A DNA stretch of 64,000 nt, from NCBI RefSeq assembly GCF_014836755.1, contig NZ_JACSQF010000007.1, forward strand, positions 62,001 to 126,000. The letters are read 5' to 3'. The position numbers and the translations under genes are program-made. Under the pieces are notes generated by a model. The model was not told the DNA's origin and did not search any database. It was given only the letters and a program-made list of their open reading frames with translations. Positions 32,973 through 42,297 of this stretch are shown in pieces. The first letter of the stretch is position 1; each line of letters opens with the position of its first letter. Origin of the DNA: Oerskovia merdavium. GTDB taxonomy: Bacteria; Actinomycetota; Actinomycetes; Actinomycetales; Cellulomonadaceae.

Positions 32973-35780
32973 CTACCGCCCGACCGTCGCTCCGGCGTCG
33001 GGCGGGCGCAGCGCGTGCGCGAGCTGCCGGCGGGACGAGACCCCGAGCTTCCGGAACGCCTTGCGCAGGTGGTAGTGCACGGTGTGCGGGCTGATGAACA
33101 GGTGCGCTGCGATCTCGGCGTTGGTCGCGCCCGAGGCCGCGAGCTCGACCACGCACTGCTCCTGCGCGGTCAGTCCCGTCGTGGGCCGGTCGAGCGGTGC
33201 CTGGGCACGCCCCGTGACCGCCGCGAGCTCACGGCGGGCGCGCGCCGCGAACGGCTCGGCCCCCATGCGCTCGAACAGGTCGAGCGCGGTGCCCAGGGCG
33301 TCCGCGGCCTCGCGCCGGCGACGCCGTCGCCGCAGCCACTCGCCGTGCAGGAGGTGGGCCCGCGCCAGGTCGGCGACCGCCCGCGTCCGCGACAGGTGCC
33401 CGACGGCGTCGCGGAAGTGGGCGTCCGCCTCGCCGTCCTGCGTGAGGAGGGCTCGCGAGCGGGCGAGCACGCCCAGGCCCCACGGCGCCCCGCTCGCCGA
33501 GGTCACGTCGGCGAGACGGGCGAGCGCCGCGTGGGCCGCGTCGTCGTGACTGCTGCGTCGTGCGGACTCCACGAGGTCCGGCAGGACCCGGAGCCCGACC
33601 TGCAGGAACCCCTCGCGGGCGATCGTCGACGCGGCGTCGAACGCGGTGGCGTGGTCGCCCGCAGCGAGGTCGAGCAGCATGCGGGCGGTCCGCGCCAGGC
33701 TCACGGCCCCGCCCAGACCCAGGCGGTCCGCTGCCCGCTGCGCCTGGTCGATCCGGTCGCGCAGCGCGGGCGAGTCGGGGCCCTGCCACGCGAGCAGCTC
33801 GACGTTGACGAAGATCCGGGCCTGCTCGGGGCTGAGCCCCACGGCCTCGCGGAGCTCGTGGACCTCGGCGAGGAGATGGTCGGCGGCGTCGAGCCGTCCC
33901 ATGACGGTCTCGCACAGCGCGAGCACCCACAGCGCCGAGTCGAGGGCCGGGATCGCCCCGGCGGCCCGGGTCTGGGCGCCGGCCTGGCGCACGAGCTCGT
34001 CGCGGGCGGCGTCGTCCCACAGCGCCGTGGTCACGGCGACGGCCAGGAGGCCGTGCCGCGCGAACGTCTCGGACGATGCCGCGCCGGGCGCTCGCATCGC
34101 CTCGACGGCCGTCCGCAGCGCCGGGACGCACCGCGCGTCGGGGGTCGTCGCGAGGGCTGCGAGCGCGTCCAGCAGGGTCGAGGCCACGTCGGCCGGGCGG
34201 CCGAGACCGGTGACCTGCTGGGCGCGGACCTCCCGCGCGAGGTCCGCGAGGGTGTCGTCGCCCGCTGCCCGCTCGGCGCCGAGGATCTCGCCGAACGCGG
34301 TGAGCAGCGCGTCCTGGGCGGCGGCCGGGTCCGTGGTGCGCAGCGTGCGTGCGGCGCGCAGGAAGAGGCCCGGGCTCTCGGCCGCGGCGTACGGCGCGCT
34401 GGAGTACTTGCGGGCGACGGCCCGAGCGGTGAGGCATCTCGCGAGGACCGCCGGGGCGAGCGAGTGCTCGTCCACCCCGTCCAGGAGGGCCAGCGCACGG
34501 ACGGGCGACCCCGCGTGCGACGCGGCCTCTGCGGCGGACACCGAGCGTTCGTCCCGCCCAGGACCGGGTGGGGTGAGCTCGACCGCGCGTGCGAGGAAGG
34601 CGGCCCGGGCCGCGTAGCCACCGCGGGCGTGGGCGCGCTCGGCGCCCTGCCCCAGTGCTGCGGCGACGCCCTCGTCCGGGCCGAGGGCGGCCGCCGAGAG
34701 GTGCCAGGCTCGCTGGTCGACGTCGGCGGGCCTGTTCGTCACGGCCGCGAGCGCGGCATGGGCGGCGCGGCGCTCGCTGCCGGTCGCGCCGCGGTAGACG
34801 GCCGACCGCACGAGCGGGTGACGGAAGGCGACGTGGTCCTCGACCGTCACGAGCCGGTCGTGCTCGGGTGGGTCGGAGGCGTCGGCGGGTAGTCCGAGGG
34901 CCTCGGCGGCTGCCCGGACGTACGCTGCGTCGCCTCCGGGTTCGGCCGCTGCGAGGAGGAGCCAGCGCTGGGTCGCGGGGGCGTACGAGCGTGTCTGGCG
35001 CTGGTAGTGCTCCTCGAGGTGGCTGCCGACCGGGAGGGGGGCGGAGAGCACCGCGCCTCCGGCGAGCTGCGACGCGCTCAGCTCGCCGCTCAGGTCGAGC
35101 AGCGCGAGCGGGTTGCCACCGGTCGCGGCGACGATCGAGTCGGCGACCTGGGGGTCGAGGGCCGTGCCCACCTGGGAGCGCAGGAGCGAGAGCGCCGCGT
35201 CCCGCGGGAGCCCGGCGAGGTCGACGGTGGGCAGGTCCGACACGGCTGCGGCCCCCGGGGTGCCGGTCCGGACCGAGAGGACCAGGGCCACCCGCTCGGC
35301 GCGCAGCCTGCGGCCCACGAACGCGAGGAGGTCGAGCGACTCGCGGTCGAGCCACTGCGCGTCGTCGGCGAGGACGAGGACGGGGGCGTCGTCGGACAGC
35401 GCGGCGAGGAGCGACAGCACGGCGAGGCTCACGAGGAACCGGTCGGGTGCGGGGCCCGACGACGTCCCGAGAGCTGTGCGGAGCGCGTCCGCCTGGGGAG
35501 CGGGGAGGGCCGCGATGCGCGGGGCCAGGGGGAGGAGCGCGCGCTGGACCGCGGCGAAGGGCAGGTCCGTCTCGGTCTCGGTCCCCGTGAGGCGCAGGAC
35601 GTCGAGGCCGTGCGCGCCGGCGCCCAGGTGGTCGAGCAGGGCCGTGCGGCCAGAGCCGGGCTCTCCGCGCAGGACCAGCACCCGGCTCGATCCTTGACGC
35701 ACCGCGGCCAGCAGGTCGTCGAGGACCTGCTTCTCACGCTCGCGGCCCAGCAGGGTCACGTCGTCCGGTACGACGGCCAC
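32973..35780 (-). CDS. Large ATP-binding LuxR-family regulator (LAL-type)
   Basis: About 935 residues: N-terminal AAA/AAA_16 ATPase domain with Walker A RGEPGSGRTALL (near residue 39) and Walker B VLVLADDAQWLD, a long helical TPR-like middle, and a C-terminal LuxR HTH (LTAQEQCVVELAASGATNAEIAAHLFISPHTVHYHLRKAFRKLG). The start is uncertain: GTG 35780 has GAGGG nine bases upstream, while ATG 35789 and GTG 35825 are in frame without good sites. LAL regulators activate catabolic or secondary-metabolism genes. The target is not evident here. Confidence 0.88.
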   Translation of the reverse strand: MAVVPDDVTLLGREREKQVLDDLLAAVRQGSSRVLVLRGEPGSGRTALLDHLGAGAHGLDVLRLTGTETETDLPFAAVQRALLPLAPRIAALPAPQADALRTALGTSSGPAPDRFLVSLAVLSLLAALSDDAPVLVLADDAQWLDRESLDLLAFVGRRLRAERVALVLSVRTGTPGAAAVSDLPTVDLAGLPRDAALSLLRSQVGTALDPQVADSIVAATGGNPLALLDLSGELSASQLAGGAVLSAPLPVGSHLEEHYQRQTRSYAPATQRWLLLAAAEPGGDAAYVRAAAEALGLPADASDPPEHDRLVTVEDHVAFRHPLVRSAVYRGATGSERRAAHAALAAVTNRPADVDQRAWHLSAAALGPDEGVAAALGQGAERAHARGGYAARAAFLARAVELTPPGPGRDERSVSAAEAASHAGSPVRALALLDGVDEHSLAPAVLARCLTARAVARKYSSAPYAAAESPGLFLRAARTLRTTDPAAAQDALLTAFGEILGAERAAGDDTLADLAREVRAQQVTGLGRPADVASTLLDALAALATTPDARCVPALRTAVEAMRAPGAASSETFARHGLLAVAVTTALWDDAARDELVRQAGAQTRAAGAIPALDSALWVLALCETVMGRLDAADHLLAEVHELREAVGLSPEQARIFVNVELLAWQGPDSPALRDRIDQAQRAADRLGLGGAVSLARTARMLLDLAAGDHATAFDAASTIAREGFLQVGLRVLPDLVESARRSSHDDAAHAALARLADVTSASGAPWGLGVLARSRALLTQDGEADAHFRDAVGHLSRTRAVADLARAHLLHGEWLRRRRRRREAADALGTALDLFERMGAEPFAARARRELAAVTGRAQAPLDRPTTGLTAQEQCVVELAASGATNAEIAAHLFISPHTVHYHLRKAFRKLGVSSRRQLAHALRPPDAGATVGR

Positions 35781-35892
35781 GCACCACATCCCTCGAGCCC
35801 CGCCGGAGGGCTCTGTCCACGGCACGGCGGGGGTCGGGGTGCCCCTCAGCGGGACACTAGCGGGTGATGCGGGCTACGTCACCGGGAAGGGT

Positions 35893-36012
35893 GCGTCGGA
35901 CGCTGCGCGCGTCGGCGGAGGGCGCCGAGAAGGCGTCGGACGCTGCGCGCGTCGGCGGAGGGCGCCGAGAAGGCGACGGGCTCTGCGTTAGTCGGCGGAG
36001 GGCGCCGAGAAG
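35893..36012. repeat. Three tandem 40-bp repeats
   Basis: Copies start at 35893, 35933 and 35973. The first two are identical (GCGTCGGACGCTGCGCGCGT, then CGGCGGAGGGCGCCGAGAAG); the third differs mainly in its first half. They lie in the 568-bp non-coding stretch between the LuxR regulator and the ABC permease. A minus-strand frame through them is repetitive and unlikely to be a gene. Confidence 0.9.
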
Positions 36013-36133
36013 GCGACGGTGATAGTGACCGCGACGGTGATGCGGCGACGTTCCGCCCGTGCGCCTCGCGAGAGACCACGGGCGTCCGGCTCCCTGCCGC
36101 CTGCCCCCTGCCTCGTGGGGCCTGGGGGACAGT

Positions 36134-36181
36134 TGTCTTTCTGCGTAGCCACCACAATTGTGGTGGCTACGCAGAAAGACA
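36134..36181. repeat. 48-bp perfect palindrome
   Basis: Every base of 36134-36157 pairs with 36158-36181, with no loop (centre AATT). The arm TTCTGCGTAGCCACCACAA is clearly less GC-rich than its surroundings. It is about 170 bases beyond the stop of the permease gene, so it might terminate that transcript. Such a long spacer-free palindrome is also typical of a protein-binding or mobile-repeat site. Confidence 0.95.
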
Positions 36182-36195
36182 CCCGCCTCCGGGAG

Positions 36196-36348
36196 GGGGC
36201 GGACTTCGATCACCGGTGACTGGTGCGCCGGCCAACCAGCCGCCAACCGCTGGCTGCCGATCGACCGACAGGCGCCAACCGACAGGCGCCGGCCGGCAAC
36301 CGGTCGGCAACCGGTCGGCACCGGACGCAGCCGACCGCCGCCGGTCCG
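36196..36348. repeat. Degenerate short repeats downstream of the ABC permease
   Basis: GACAGGCGCC occurs twice, CGGCAACCGGT twice plus a CGGCACCGG variant, and CCAACC several times within 150 bases. No gene is visible. The stretch fills the space between the 48-bp palindrome and the permease stop. Confidence 0.5.
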
Positions 36349-38943
36349 TCAGTCGACCGTCACGGCGTCGAGCACCGGGAGCCGCGCCGCGCGCAGCGCG
36401 GGCCATCCCGCGGCCAGGACGCCGACGAGCACCGCGACGCCCACCATGGTCCCGAGCCCGGCCCACGGGATCGCGAGGGCGGTGAAGCCCGTGCTCGCGA
36501 ACACGGTCGGCATCGCCGCGGCGAGCCCCACCCCGACCGCGAGCCCCAGCAGCGTCCCGAACACGGCCGTGAGGACCGACTCGATGACGATCGTCCCGGC
36601 GAGCTGCGACCGCCCCAGACCCACGGCCCGCAAGAGCCCGATCTCACGCGTCCGCTCGATCACCGACAGCGCCAACGTGTTGACGATGCCGAGCACCGCG
36701 ATGACGATCGACAGCCCCAGCAGGGCGTAGAGGATCGTGAGCATCTGGTCGATCTGGCTCGCGAGCGCCGAGACGTACTCCTCGTCGTCCATGACCGACA
36801 CGATCATGTACGGCTCGGCGGCCGCGGTGACCGCGGCGTCGAGCTCGGCCTGGGTCACGCCGTCGGCCGCCTTGACGAGCACCATGGTCGACATCTCCGC
36901 AGGAGCCACAGAGAGCTCCGCGAACACCGTGTCGGGCACGACGACCGGGACGCCCAGGGCGGGCGAGTCGAAGATCGACCCGATCGTGACGTCCACGCTG
37001 CCTCGCTGGGTGCGGAGCGTGAGCTCGTCGCCCAGGGCCCAGCCCTCGTCCGTCGCGGTCGCCTGGAGGACGCTGACCTGTCCGTCGGCGAGCGTGTCGA
37101 GGCTGCCCTCGACCGTCTCCGTCTGCCACGTCCGGCCGAACACGCCAGGGTCCACCCCGAGGACGAACAGGGGAGACGCGTCGGCCTCGTCCCCCGAGGA
37201 GCGCCCGACGAAGTACTGGTCGGCCGTCAACGAGTCGGCCGCGCCGACCTCGGGCAGCGCCGCGATGTCGCTCACCGCCCCCGAGGGGACCGTGCCCGTC
37301 GCGGACTCGACGACCAGGTCGGCCAACGACTCGTCGGCCACGATGGACTTCATCGACGCCTGCATCGACACGGCCAGGACCGAGGCCGCACCGACGAGCG
37401 ACATGCCGATCATGAGGGCGCTCGCCGTGCTCGCGGTGCGGCGGGGGTTGCGCGTCACGTTGCCGCGCGCGAGCGTCCCGAGGGGCTTGGCGAACGTGAC
37501 GAACGGCGCCGACATGACGTGCAGGACGCCGCGCGCGACGACCGGGGCCAGCAGGAGCGTCCCCACGACCACCCCGACGGCCCCGAGGCCGAGGAGCGTC
37601 CCCGTGCCCGCGTTCTCGTCGGCCGCGGCCTGGACGACCGCGACGACCACCGCTCCGACGCCCGCCCCGGCGATGACCGCGCCCGCGATCCCCCGGGCGC
37701 GGAGCGACCCGGCCTGGGCGGGGGAGTCGTCGCGCATGGCCTCGACCGGGGGGACGAGCGCCGCGCGTCGGGCAGGGAGCGCCGCCGACGCGACCGAGAC
37801 GACCACGCCCAGCACGAGCGAGACCACGACGGTCGTCGCGTCGAGCGGGATGTCGCCCGCGAGCTCCATGCCCATCGACCCGAACATCGCCTTGAGCGCC
37901 GTGACGAGCCCCAGGCCGCCGAGCACCCCGAGCGCGCCGCCGAGCGCCCCGATGACCGCGGCCTGGACCAGGATCGAGGCGAACACCTGGAGCGGGGATG
38001 CCCCCACGGCGCGCAGCAGCGCGAGCTCGCGCTGCCGCTGCCGCACCGTCATCGCGAACGTGTTGGCGATGATGAACCCGCCGACGAACAACGAGATCCC
38101 CGCGAAGACCAGCAGGAACGTCTCGATGAACCCGAGCTGCGACGCGATGTCCTCGCGGGCCTCGTCGCGGGCCGTCTCGCCCGTGACGGCCTCGACGGGG
38201 GAGGTGCCGGTGGCGGCGGACGCGGAGCTGTCGAGCGCGACCGTGATCCGGTCGGCGAGCTCCTGCTCGCCCACGCCCTCCTCGGCCAGGACCGAGATCG
38301 TCGAGACCGTGCCGTCGGGCGCGAAGGCCGCCGCGGCCGTCGGCTCGTCGAAGAACACGATGCTCGCGCCGGCCATCGAGGCACCCATGTCGACGATCCC
38401 GGTCAGGGTCGCCTCGGTGACCTGTCCTGCGACGACGAGCGTGGTCGAGTCCCCGACCGTGAGGCCGCTGGCCTCGGCCGTGCCGGCCTCGAGCAGGAAC
38501 TCCCCGGGGCCCGACGGCGCCGCGCCCTCCGCGATCGGCGTCGAGGGGTCGGCGGCTCGCCACGCGAGGCCGAACGTCGGCGCGCCCGTGGTGGGCGGCG
38601 GGGTGCCGTCCGCCCCGACGAGCACCAACGGACCGGTGTAGTCGGCGAAGGCGTGCGCGACGCCGTCGACCCCCTGGACCGTGTCCGTCAGGTCTGCCGG
38701 GATCGTGGTGCGGACCTCGCCCGCGCTCGCGTTCTCCTGCGTGAGCGCCGCGGAGTCCTCGGCACCGCGCAGGTACACGTCGAACGAGGACCCGGCGTCG
38801 ACGATCCCGTCGAACGTCGAGGAGAGCATCTCGCGCAGCGAGAAGGTGCCCGCGACGAACGAGACGCCGAGCACGACCGCGAGGATGGACAGCCCGAGGC
38901 GCACGAGGTGCGCGCGGACGTTGCGCAGGGCGACGCGCAGCAT
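36349..38943 (-). CDS. FtsX/MacB-type ABC transporter permease
   Basis: 864 residues. N-terminal membrane helix (LSILAVVLGVSFVAGTF), large extracytoplasmic MacB-PCD-like domains, and two FtsX cores (FAGISLFVGGFIIANTFAMTVRQRQRELALLRAVGAS and GLSIVIAVLGIVNTLALSVIERTREIGLLRAVGLG). It thus has the duplicated architecture common in actinobacteria. Its ATG overlaps the ATPase stop by one base. It is probably a mechanotransmission-type exporter of antimicrobials, lipoproteins or peptides; the substrate is unknown. Confidence 0.92.
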   Translation of the reverse strand: MLRVALRNVRAHLVRLGLSILAVVLGVSFVAGTFSLREMLSSTFDGIVDAGSSFDVYLRGAEDSAALTQENASAGEVRTTIPADLTDTVQGVDGVAHAFADYTGPLVLVGADGTPPPTTGAPTFGLAWRAADPSTPIAEGAAPSGPGEFLLEAGTAEASGLTVGDSTTLVVAGQVTEATLTGIVDMGASMAGASIVFFDEPTAAAAFAPDGTVSTISVLAEEGVGEQELADRITVALDSSASAATGTSPVEAVTGETARDEAREDIASQLGFIETFLLVFAGISLFVGGFIIANTFAMTVRQRQRELALLRAVGASPLQVFASILVQAAVIGALGGALGVLGGLGLVTALKAMFGSMGMELAGDIPLDATTVVVSLVLGVVVSVASAALPARRAALVPPVEAMRDDSPAQAGSLRARGIAGAVIAGAGVGAVVVAVVQAAADENAGTGTLLGLGAVGVVVGTLLLAPVVARGVLHVMSAPFVTFAKPLGTLARGNVTRNPRRTASTASALMIGMSLVGAASVLAVSMQASMKSIVADESLADLVVESATGTVPSGAVSDIAALPEVGAADSLTADQYFVGRSSGDEADASPLFVLGVDPGVFGRTWQTETVEGSLDTLADGQVSVLQATATDEGWALGDELTLRTQRGSVDVTIGSIFDSPALGVPVVVPDTVFAELSVAPAEMSTMVLVKAADGVTQAELDAAVTAAAEPYMIVSVMDDEEYVSALASQIDQMLTILYALLGLSIVIAVLGIVNTLALSVIERTREIGLLRAVGLGRSQLAGTIVIESVLTAVFGTLLGLAVGVGLAAAMPTVFASTGFTALAIPWAGLGTMVGVAVLVGVLAAGWPALRAARLPVLDAVTVD

Positions 38944-39764
38944 CAGGCGGCCGCCTTCTTGCGCGTGAGGGAGCCCAGGACCTCGAGGACCGAGTCGGGC
39001 GTGGGGTCGGTGATCTCGTCGACGATCCGGCCGTCCGCGAGGAACAGGACGCGGTGCGCGTAGCTCGCGGCGACGGGGTCGTGCGTGACCATGACGACCG
39101 ACTGGCCCAGGTCGTCGACCGACTCGCGCAGGAACGTCAGGACCTCGCGCGAGGACGTCGAGTCCAGGTTGCCCGTGGGCTCGTCCGCGAACACGACCGC
39201 AGGACGGGAGACCAGGGCGCGCGCGCACGCGACACGCTGCTGCTGGCCGCCGGACAGCTCGCTCGGGCGGTGCGTGAGACGGTCCGTGAGCCCGACGGCG
39301 TCGACCACCTTCGCGAGGTACGCCCGGTCCACGGGCCGGCGCGCGATGTCGAGCGGCAGCGTGATGTTCTCCTCGGCCGTGAGCGTCGGGACCAGGTTGA
39401 ACGACTGGAAGACGAAGCCGAGCCGGGTGCGGCGCAGCTTCGTGAGCTGACGCTGGTTCATGCCCGAGACCACGAGGTCGTCGACCACGACCGTGCCGGC
39501 CGTCGGGGAGTCGAGGCCCGCCATGCAGTGCATGAGCGTCGACTTGCCCGAGCCCGAGGGGCCCATGATCGCGGTGAACCGACCACGCCCGAAGTCGACG
39601 TCGACGCCCGCGAGCGCGTGGACGGCCGTCGGGCCCTTGCCGTAGGTCTTGACCAGGCCGCGGGCCGACGCGATGGCCTGCGTGGTCGTGGCGCCGTGCT
39701 CGAAGGTGCCGACCGCACCGGAAGGGAGCGTGGGGGACGTCGTCGTGCGGGACGGGGAGGACAT
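38943..39764 (-). CDS. MacB/LolD-type ABC transporter ATP-binding protein
   Basis: 273 residues: Walker A GPSGSGKSTLMH, Q-loop GFVFQSFNLVPTLTA, signature ELSGGQQQRVACARAL, Walker B AVVFADEPTGNLDS and MVTHDPVAASYA. This is the typical MacB/LolD/FtsE subfamily. ATG at 39764 (MSSPSR) has only a weak site (GACGAG). First gene of the two-gene operon with the permease; CCTGAGA direct repeats lie upstream. Confidence 0.93.
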   Translation of the reverse strand: MSSPSRTTTSPTLPSGAVGTFEHGATTTQAIASARGLVKTYGKGPTAVHALAGVDVDFGRGRFTAIMGPSGSGKSTLMHCMAGLDSPTAGTVVVDDLVVSGMNQRQLTKLRRTRLGFVFQSFNLVPTLTAEENITLPLDIARRPVDRAYLAKVVDAVGLTDRLTHRPSELSGGQQQRVACARALVSRPAVVFADEPTGNLDSTSSREVLTFLRESVDDLGQSVVMVTHDPVAASYAHRVLFLADGRIVDEITDPTPDSVLEVLGSLTRKKAAA

Positions 39765-39897
39765 GGCGGACTCGTCTCTGGGAGGGTGCGCTGGGCTGTG
39801 CAGCGCCCCTGACGGAGCGGGTCGACGGGGCACCGAGCCCTGCTCACGCTCGCCCCTCCGGGCCGCTGGCACCATGGTGGCGCGCACGGCCCGGGCC

Positions 39898-39942
39898 GGG
39901 CATCGGGGATGCCCCTGAGAAGGACCCTGAGAGTTGCCTGAA
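39898..39942. promoter_or_regulatory. Direct-repeat array and small hairpin between the PBP and ABC genes
   Basis: CCTGAGA at 39914 and 39926 and CCTGAA at 39937 recur every 11-12 bp, the helical-turn phasing typical of OmpR-type response-regulator sites. They lie 150-180 bases upstream of the ABC ATPase start. GGGCATC-GGG-GATGCCC (39898-39914) adjoins them and may be the PBP terminator or part of the site. Confidence 0.5.
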
Positions 39943-39985
39943 CCCGGGTCCGGTCGAGGCCCGGCGGCCGAGGTTCGGCCGAGGG

Positions 39986-42235
39986 CTAGGGGGTGGCCGG
40001 AGGAGCCGGGTCCGCGGGAGGGGCGGGGTCGGCCGGGGGAGCAGGGTCGGCCGGAGCGGGGTCCGGAGCGTCGTCCCTGGGGGTCTTCTTGGGAGGCTGA
40101 GGGGCCGGCGCCTGTCCCACCATCGCGGGGTCGGGTCCCGGGAAGCCGATCACCGGCGTGCCCTCGAGCGCGGTCTCCATGAAGGACCGCCACGTCGGTG
40201 CCGCGAGCGTCGAGCCGTACCACCGCTTCTCGTAGCGGCCGTTGATGCGCATGTAGCTCATGGAGACGTCGTTCTCGGCGTTGCCGATCCACACGGCCGT
40301 GACGAGCTGGGGCGTGTACCCGATGAACCAGGTGTGGTTGTTGTTGTTCGCGGTCCCCGACTTGCCCGCGCTCGGGCGGGAGAGCTGGGACTTCTTGGCC
40401 GTCCCCTGGGTCATGACGTTCTCGAGCGCGAACGTCACGGTGTTCGCGATCCGTGGGTCGATCGCGTTCGGGGTGCAGTTCGCCGACGGGACCGGGAGGT
40501 CCGCACCGTCGGCACCGACGACACGCGTGATCGCGATCGGTGCGCAGTAGGTGCCGCCGCTCGCGAACGTCGCGTAGGCCGCGGCCATCTGCAGCGGGGA
40601 CGAGTTCTGGGTGCCGATCGTCATGGTCGGCATGACGTGGATCGAGGACGCGTCGCCCGTCAGCTCGGACGTGATCGAGGGCCGCAGCCCGGCGTTCCAC
40701 GCGGTGTCCCGGACCGCGCACAGGTCGAGCTGGGACTCCATCGACGCGTACGCCGTGTTGACCGAGTTGAAGGTCGCGCGCAGGACGGGGATCGAGCCCT
40801 GGTCGGTCGACCCGTCGGAGTTCCCGGGCGACCACGGGATGCGGTCCAGGCGGGCGCACGACGCGCGGAAGTCCCTGTTGGGCACGAACGTCCGCTTGTT
40901 CGCGTTGACCGTGTCGTTGAGGGTGTGGCCCGAGCGCAGCCACTCGGCGAGCGTGAAGACCTTCCAGGTCGAACCGGGAGAGAAGCCTCGGGACGAACCG
41001 TGCAGCTGGTCCGCGGAGTAGTTGATGGCCGTGGTCCCGGGGGCAGGTTCGCGGGCGACGTCGTAGGGCCGGTTCTGGGCCATCGCGAGGATCTTCCCGG
41101 TCCCGGGCTCGACCGTCACGAGCGCGTCCTCGAGCCCGCTCGGGTCCAGGGCGGGGACGGCGGCCGTGATGTTCGCCTCGGCAGCGGCCTGCAGGCGGGG
41201 GTCGAGCGTCGTGGTGATGTCGAGACCGCCGCGGTAGAGCAGGGCCTGGCGGTCCTTCTTGGTCTCGCCGAACGTCGGGTCCGACGTGATGACCTTGGTG
41301 ACGTAGTCGCAGAAGAACGCGGCCCCGGCGGCCGTCTGGCACCCGGCGGAGATTGGCTGGACGTTGAGCGTGGCAGGCAGGGGGGTCGCGACGGCCTCGT
41401 CGTGCTCCTGCTGGGTGATGTACTCCTGCTCGAGCATCCTGTCGAGGACCCTGTTGCGACGCGTCTCCGAGGTGGCCGGGTTCGTCACGGGGTCGTACCT
41501 GGTCGGCGCGTTCGTCACCCCGGCGATGGTCGCGGCTTCGACGATGCTCAGCTCGGAGGCGTGCTTGCCGAAGTAGTGGAGCGAGGCGGTCTCCACGCCG
41601 TAGACCCGGATGCCGAACTGCGCGATGTTGAGATAGCCCTGCAGGATCTCGTCCTTGCTCATGACCGTCTCGAGGGAGATCGCGAGCTTGGCCTCGCGTG
41701 CCTTGCGGCCCAGGGTGTCGTCGCGGGCCGCGCGGACCGCGATGGGGTCCTCGTCGCGCATGGCCTGCTCGATCAGGACGTTCTTCACGTACTGCTGGGT
41801 GAGGCTCGACCCGCCCTGGGTGTCACCGCCCGTGAAGTTGTTGATCGCGGCACGGCTCACGCCCTCGGGGTCGAGGCCGCCGTGCTCGTAGAAGCGCTTG
41901 TCCTCGATCGCGACCACGGCGTTCTTCATGTGCTGCGAGACCTGGTCGAGCGGCACCACGATGCGGTTCTCGGTGTAGAACGTCGCGAGGAGCGTGGTCC
42001 CGTCGTTCGCGAAGACACGCGACTTCTCGGACAGCGGACCGGGCTTGAGGTCGTCGGGCAGATCCTCGAACATCTGCGTGACGTCCTTGCTGACCGCGCT
42101 CGCCCCGGCGGCGAGCGGCAGCAGCAGGCCGGCCGCGAGGACTCCCCCCACAGCCGACACGAGCAGGAAGGCCAGGAGGAGCGCGAGCGCCTTGACGGCG
42201 TGGGGCTGCTGGCGGGGTCGTGTGGACTGGCCCAT
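39986..42235 (-). CDS. Bifunctional class A penicillin-binding protein
   Basis: 749 residues: one N-terminal membrane anchor (about 14-45), then a GT51 transglycosylase domain with catalytic E111 (EDKRFYEHGG) and GGSSLTQQYVKN. The transpeptidase domain has S422-x-x-K425 (GSTWK), S491-V-N493 and K625-S-G. A Pro/Ala/Asp-rich tail (PADPAPPADP repeats) ends the protein. It polymerises and cross-links peptidoglycan outside the membrane. ATG at 42235 fits the anchor. Confidence 0.95.
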   Translation of the reverse strand: MGQSTRPRQQPHAVKALALLLAFLLVSAVGGVLAAGLLLPLAAGASAVSKDVTQMFEDLPDDLKPGPLSEKSRVFANDGTTLLATFYTENRIVVPLDQVSQHMKNAVVAIEDKRFYEHGGLDPEGVSRAAINNFTGGDTQGGSSLTQQYVKNVLIEQAMRDEDPIAVRAARDDTLGRKAREAKLAISLETVMSKDEILQGYLNIAQFGIRVYGVETASLHYFGKHASELSIVEAATIAGVTNAPTRYDPVTNPATSETRRNRVLDRMLEQEYITQQEHDEAVATPLPATLNVQPISAGCQTAAGAAFFCDYVTKVITSDPTFGETKKDRQALLYRGGLDITTTLDPRLQAAAEANITAAVPALDPSGLEDALVTVEPGTGKILAMAQNRPYDVAREPAPGTTAINYSADQLHGSSRGFSPGSTWKVFTLAEWLRSGHTLNDTVNANKRTFVPNRDFRASCARLDRIPWSPGNSDGSTDQGSIPVLRATFNSVNTAYASMESQLDLCAVRDTAWNAGLRPSITSELTGDASSIHVMPTMTIGTQNSSPLQMAAAYATFASGGTYCAPIAITRVVGADGADLPVPSANCTPNAIDPRIANTVTFALENVMTQGTAKKSQLSRPSAGKSGTANNNNHTWFIGYTPQLVTAVWIGNAENDVSMSYMRINGRYEKRWYGSTLAAPTWRSFMETALEGTPVIGFPGPDPAMVGQAPAPQPPKKTPRDDAPDPAPADPAPPADPAPPADPAPPATP

Positions 42236-42275
42236 CTGCCGACTGTACGTCCGGCGGTGCGGCACGGCTCGGTGA

Positions 42276-42297
42276 CGCCCAGGTCGTGACCTGGGCG
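42276..42297. promoter_or_regulatory. Palindrome CGCCCAGGTC-gt-GACCTGGGCG
   Basis: A perfect 10-bp inverted repeat with a 2-bp centre lies in the 228-bp divergent region between the penicillin-binding protein and the TMEM175-like gene. GTGAC flanks it on both sides. It is operator-like, 41 bases upstream of the PBP start; the factor is unknown. Confidence 0.45.

Noticed and set aside
35893-36012. Possible CRISPR array
   Set aside because: The 40-bp units are directly adjacent with no spacers, there are only three, and no cas gene is nearby.
35857-36321. Minus-strand frame across the 40-bp repeats
   Set aside because: The translation is repeats of SRRPPPT/FSAPSADARSVRR created by the tandem DNA repeat. 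There is no start site, and it crosses the perfect palindrome.
36223-39063. 946-codon plus-strand open frame
   Set aside because: It runs antisense through the FtsX/MacB permease, and the translation is an Arg/Asp/Glu-rich shadow without recognisable motifs.
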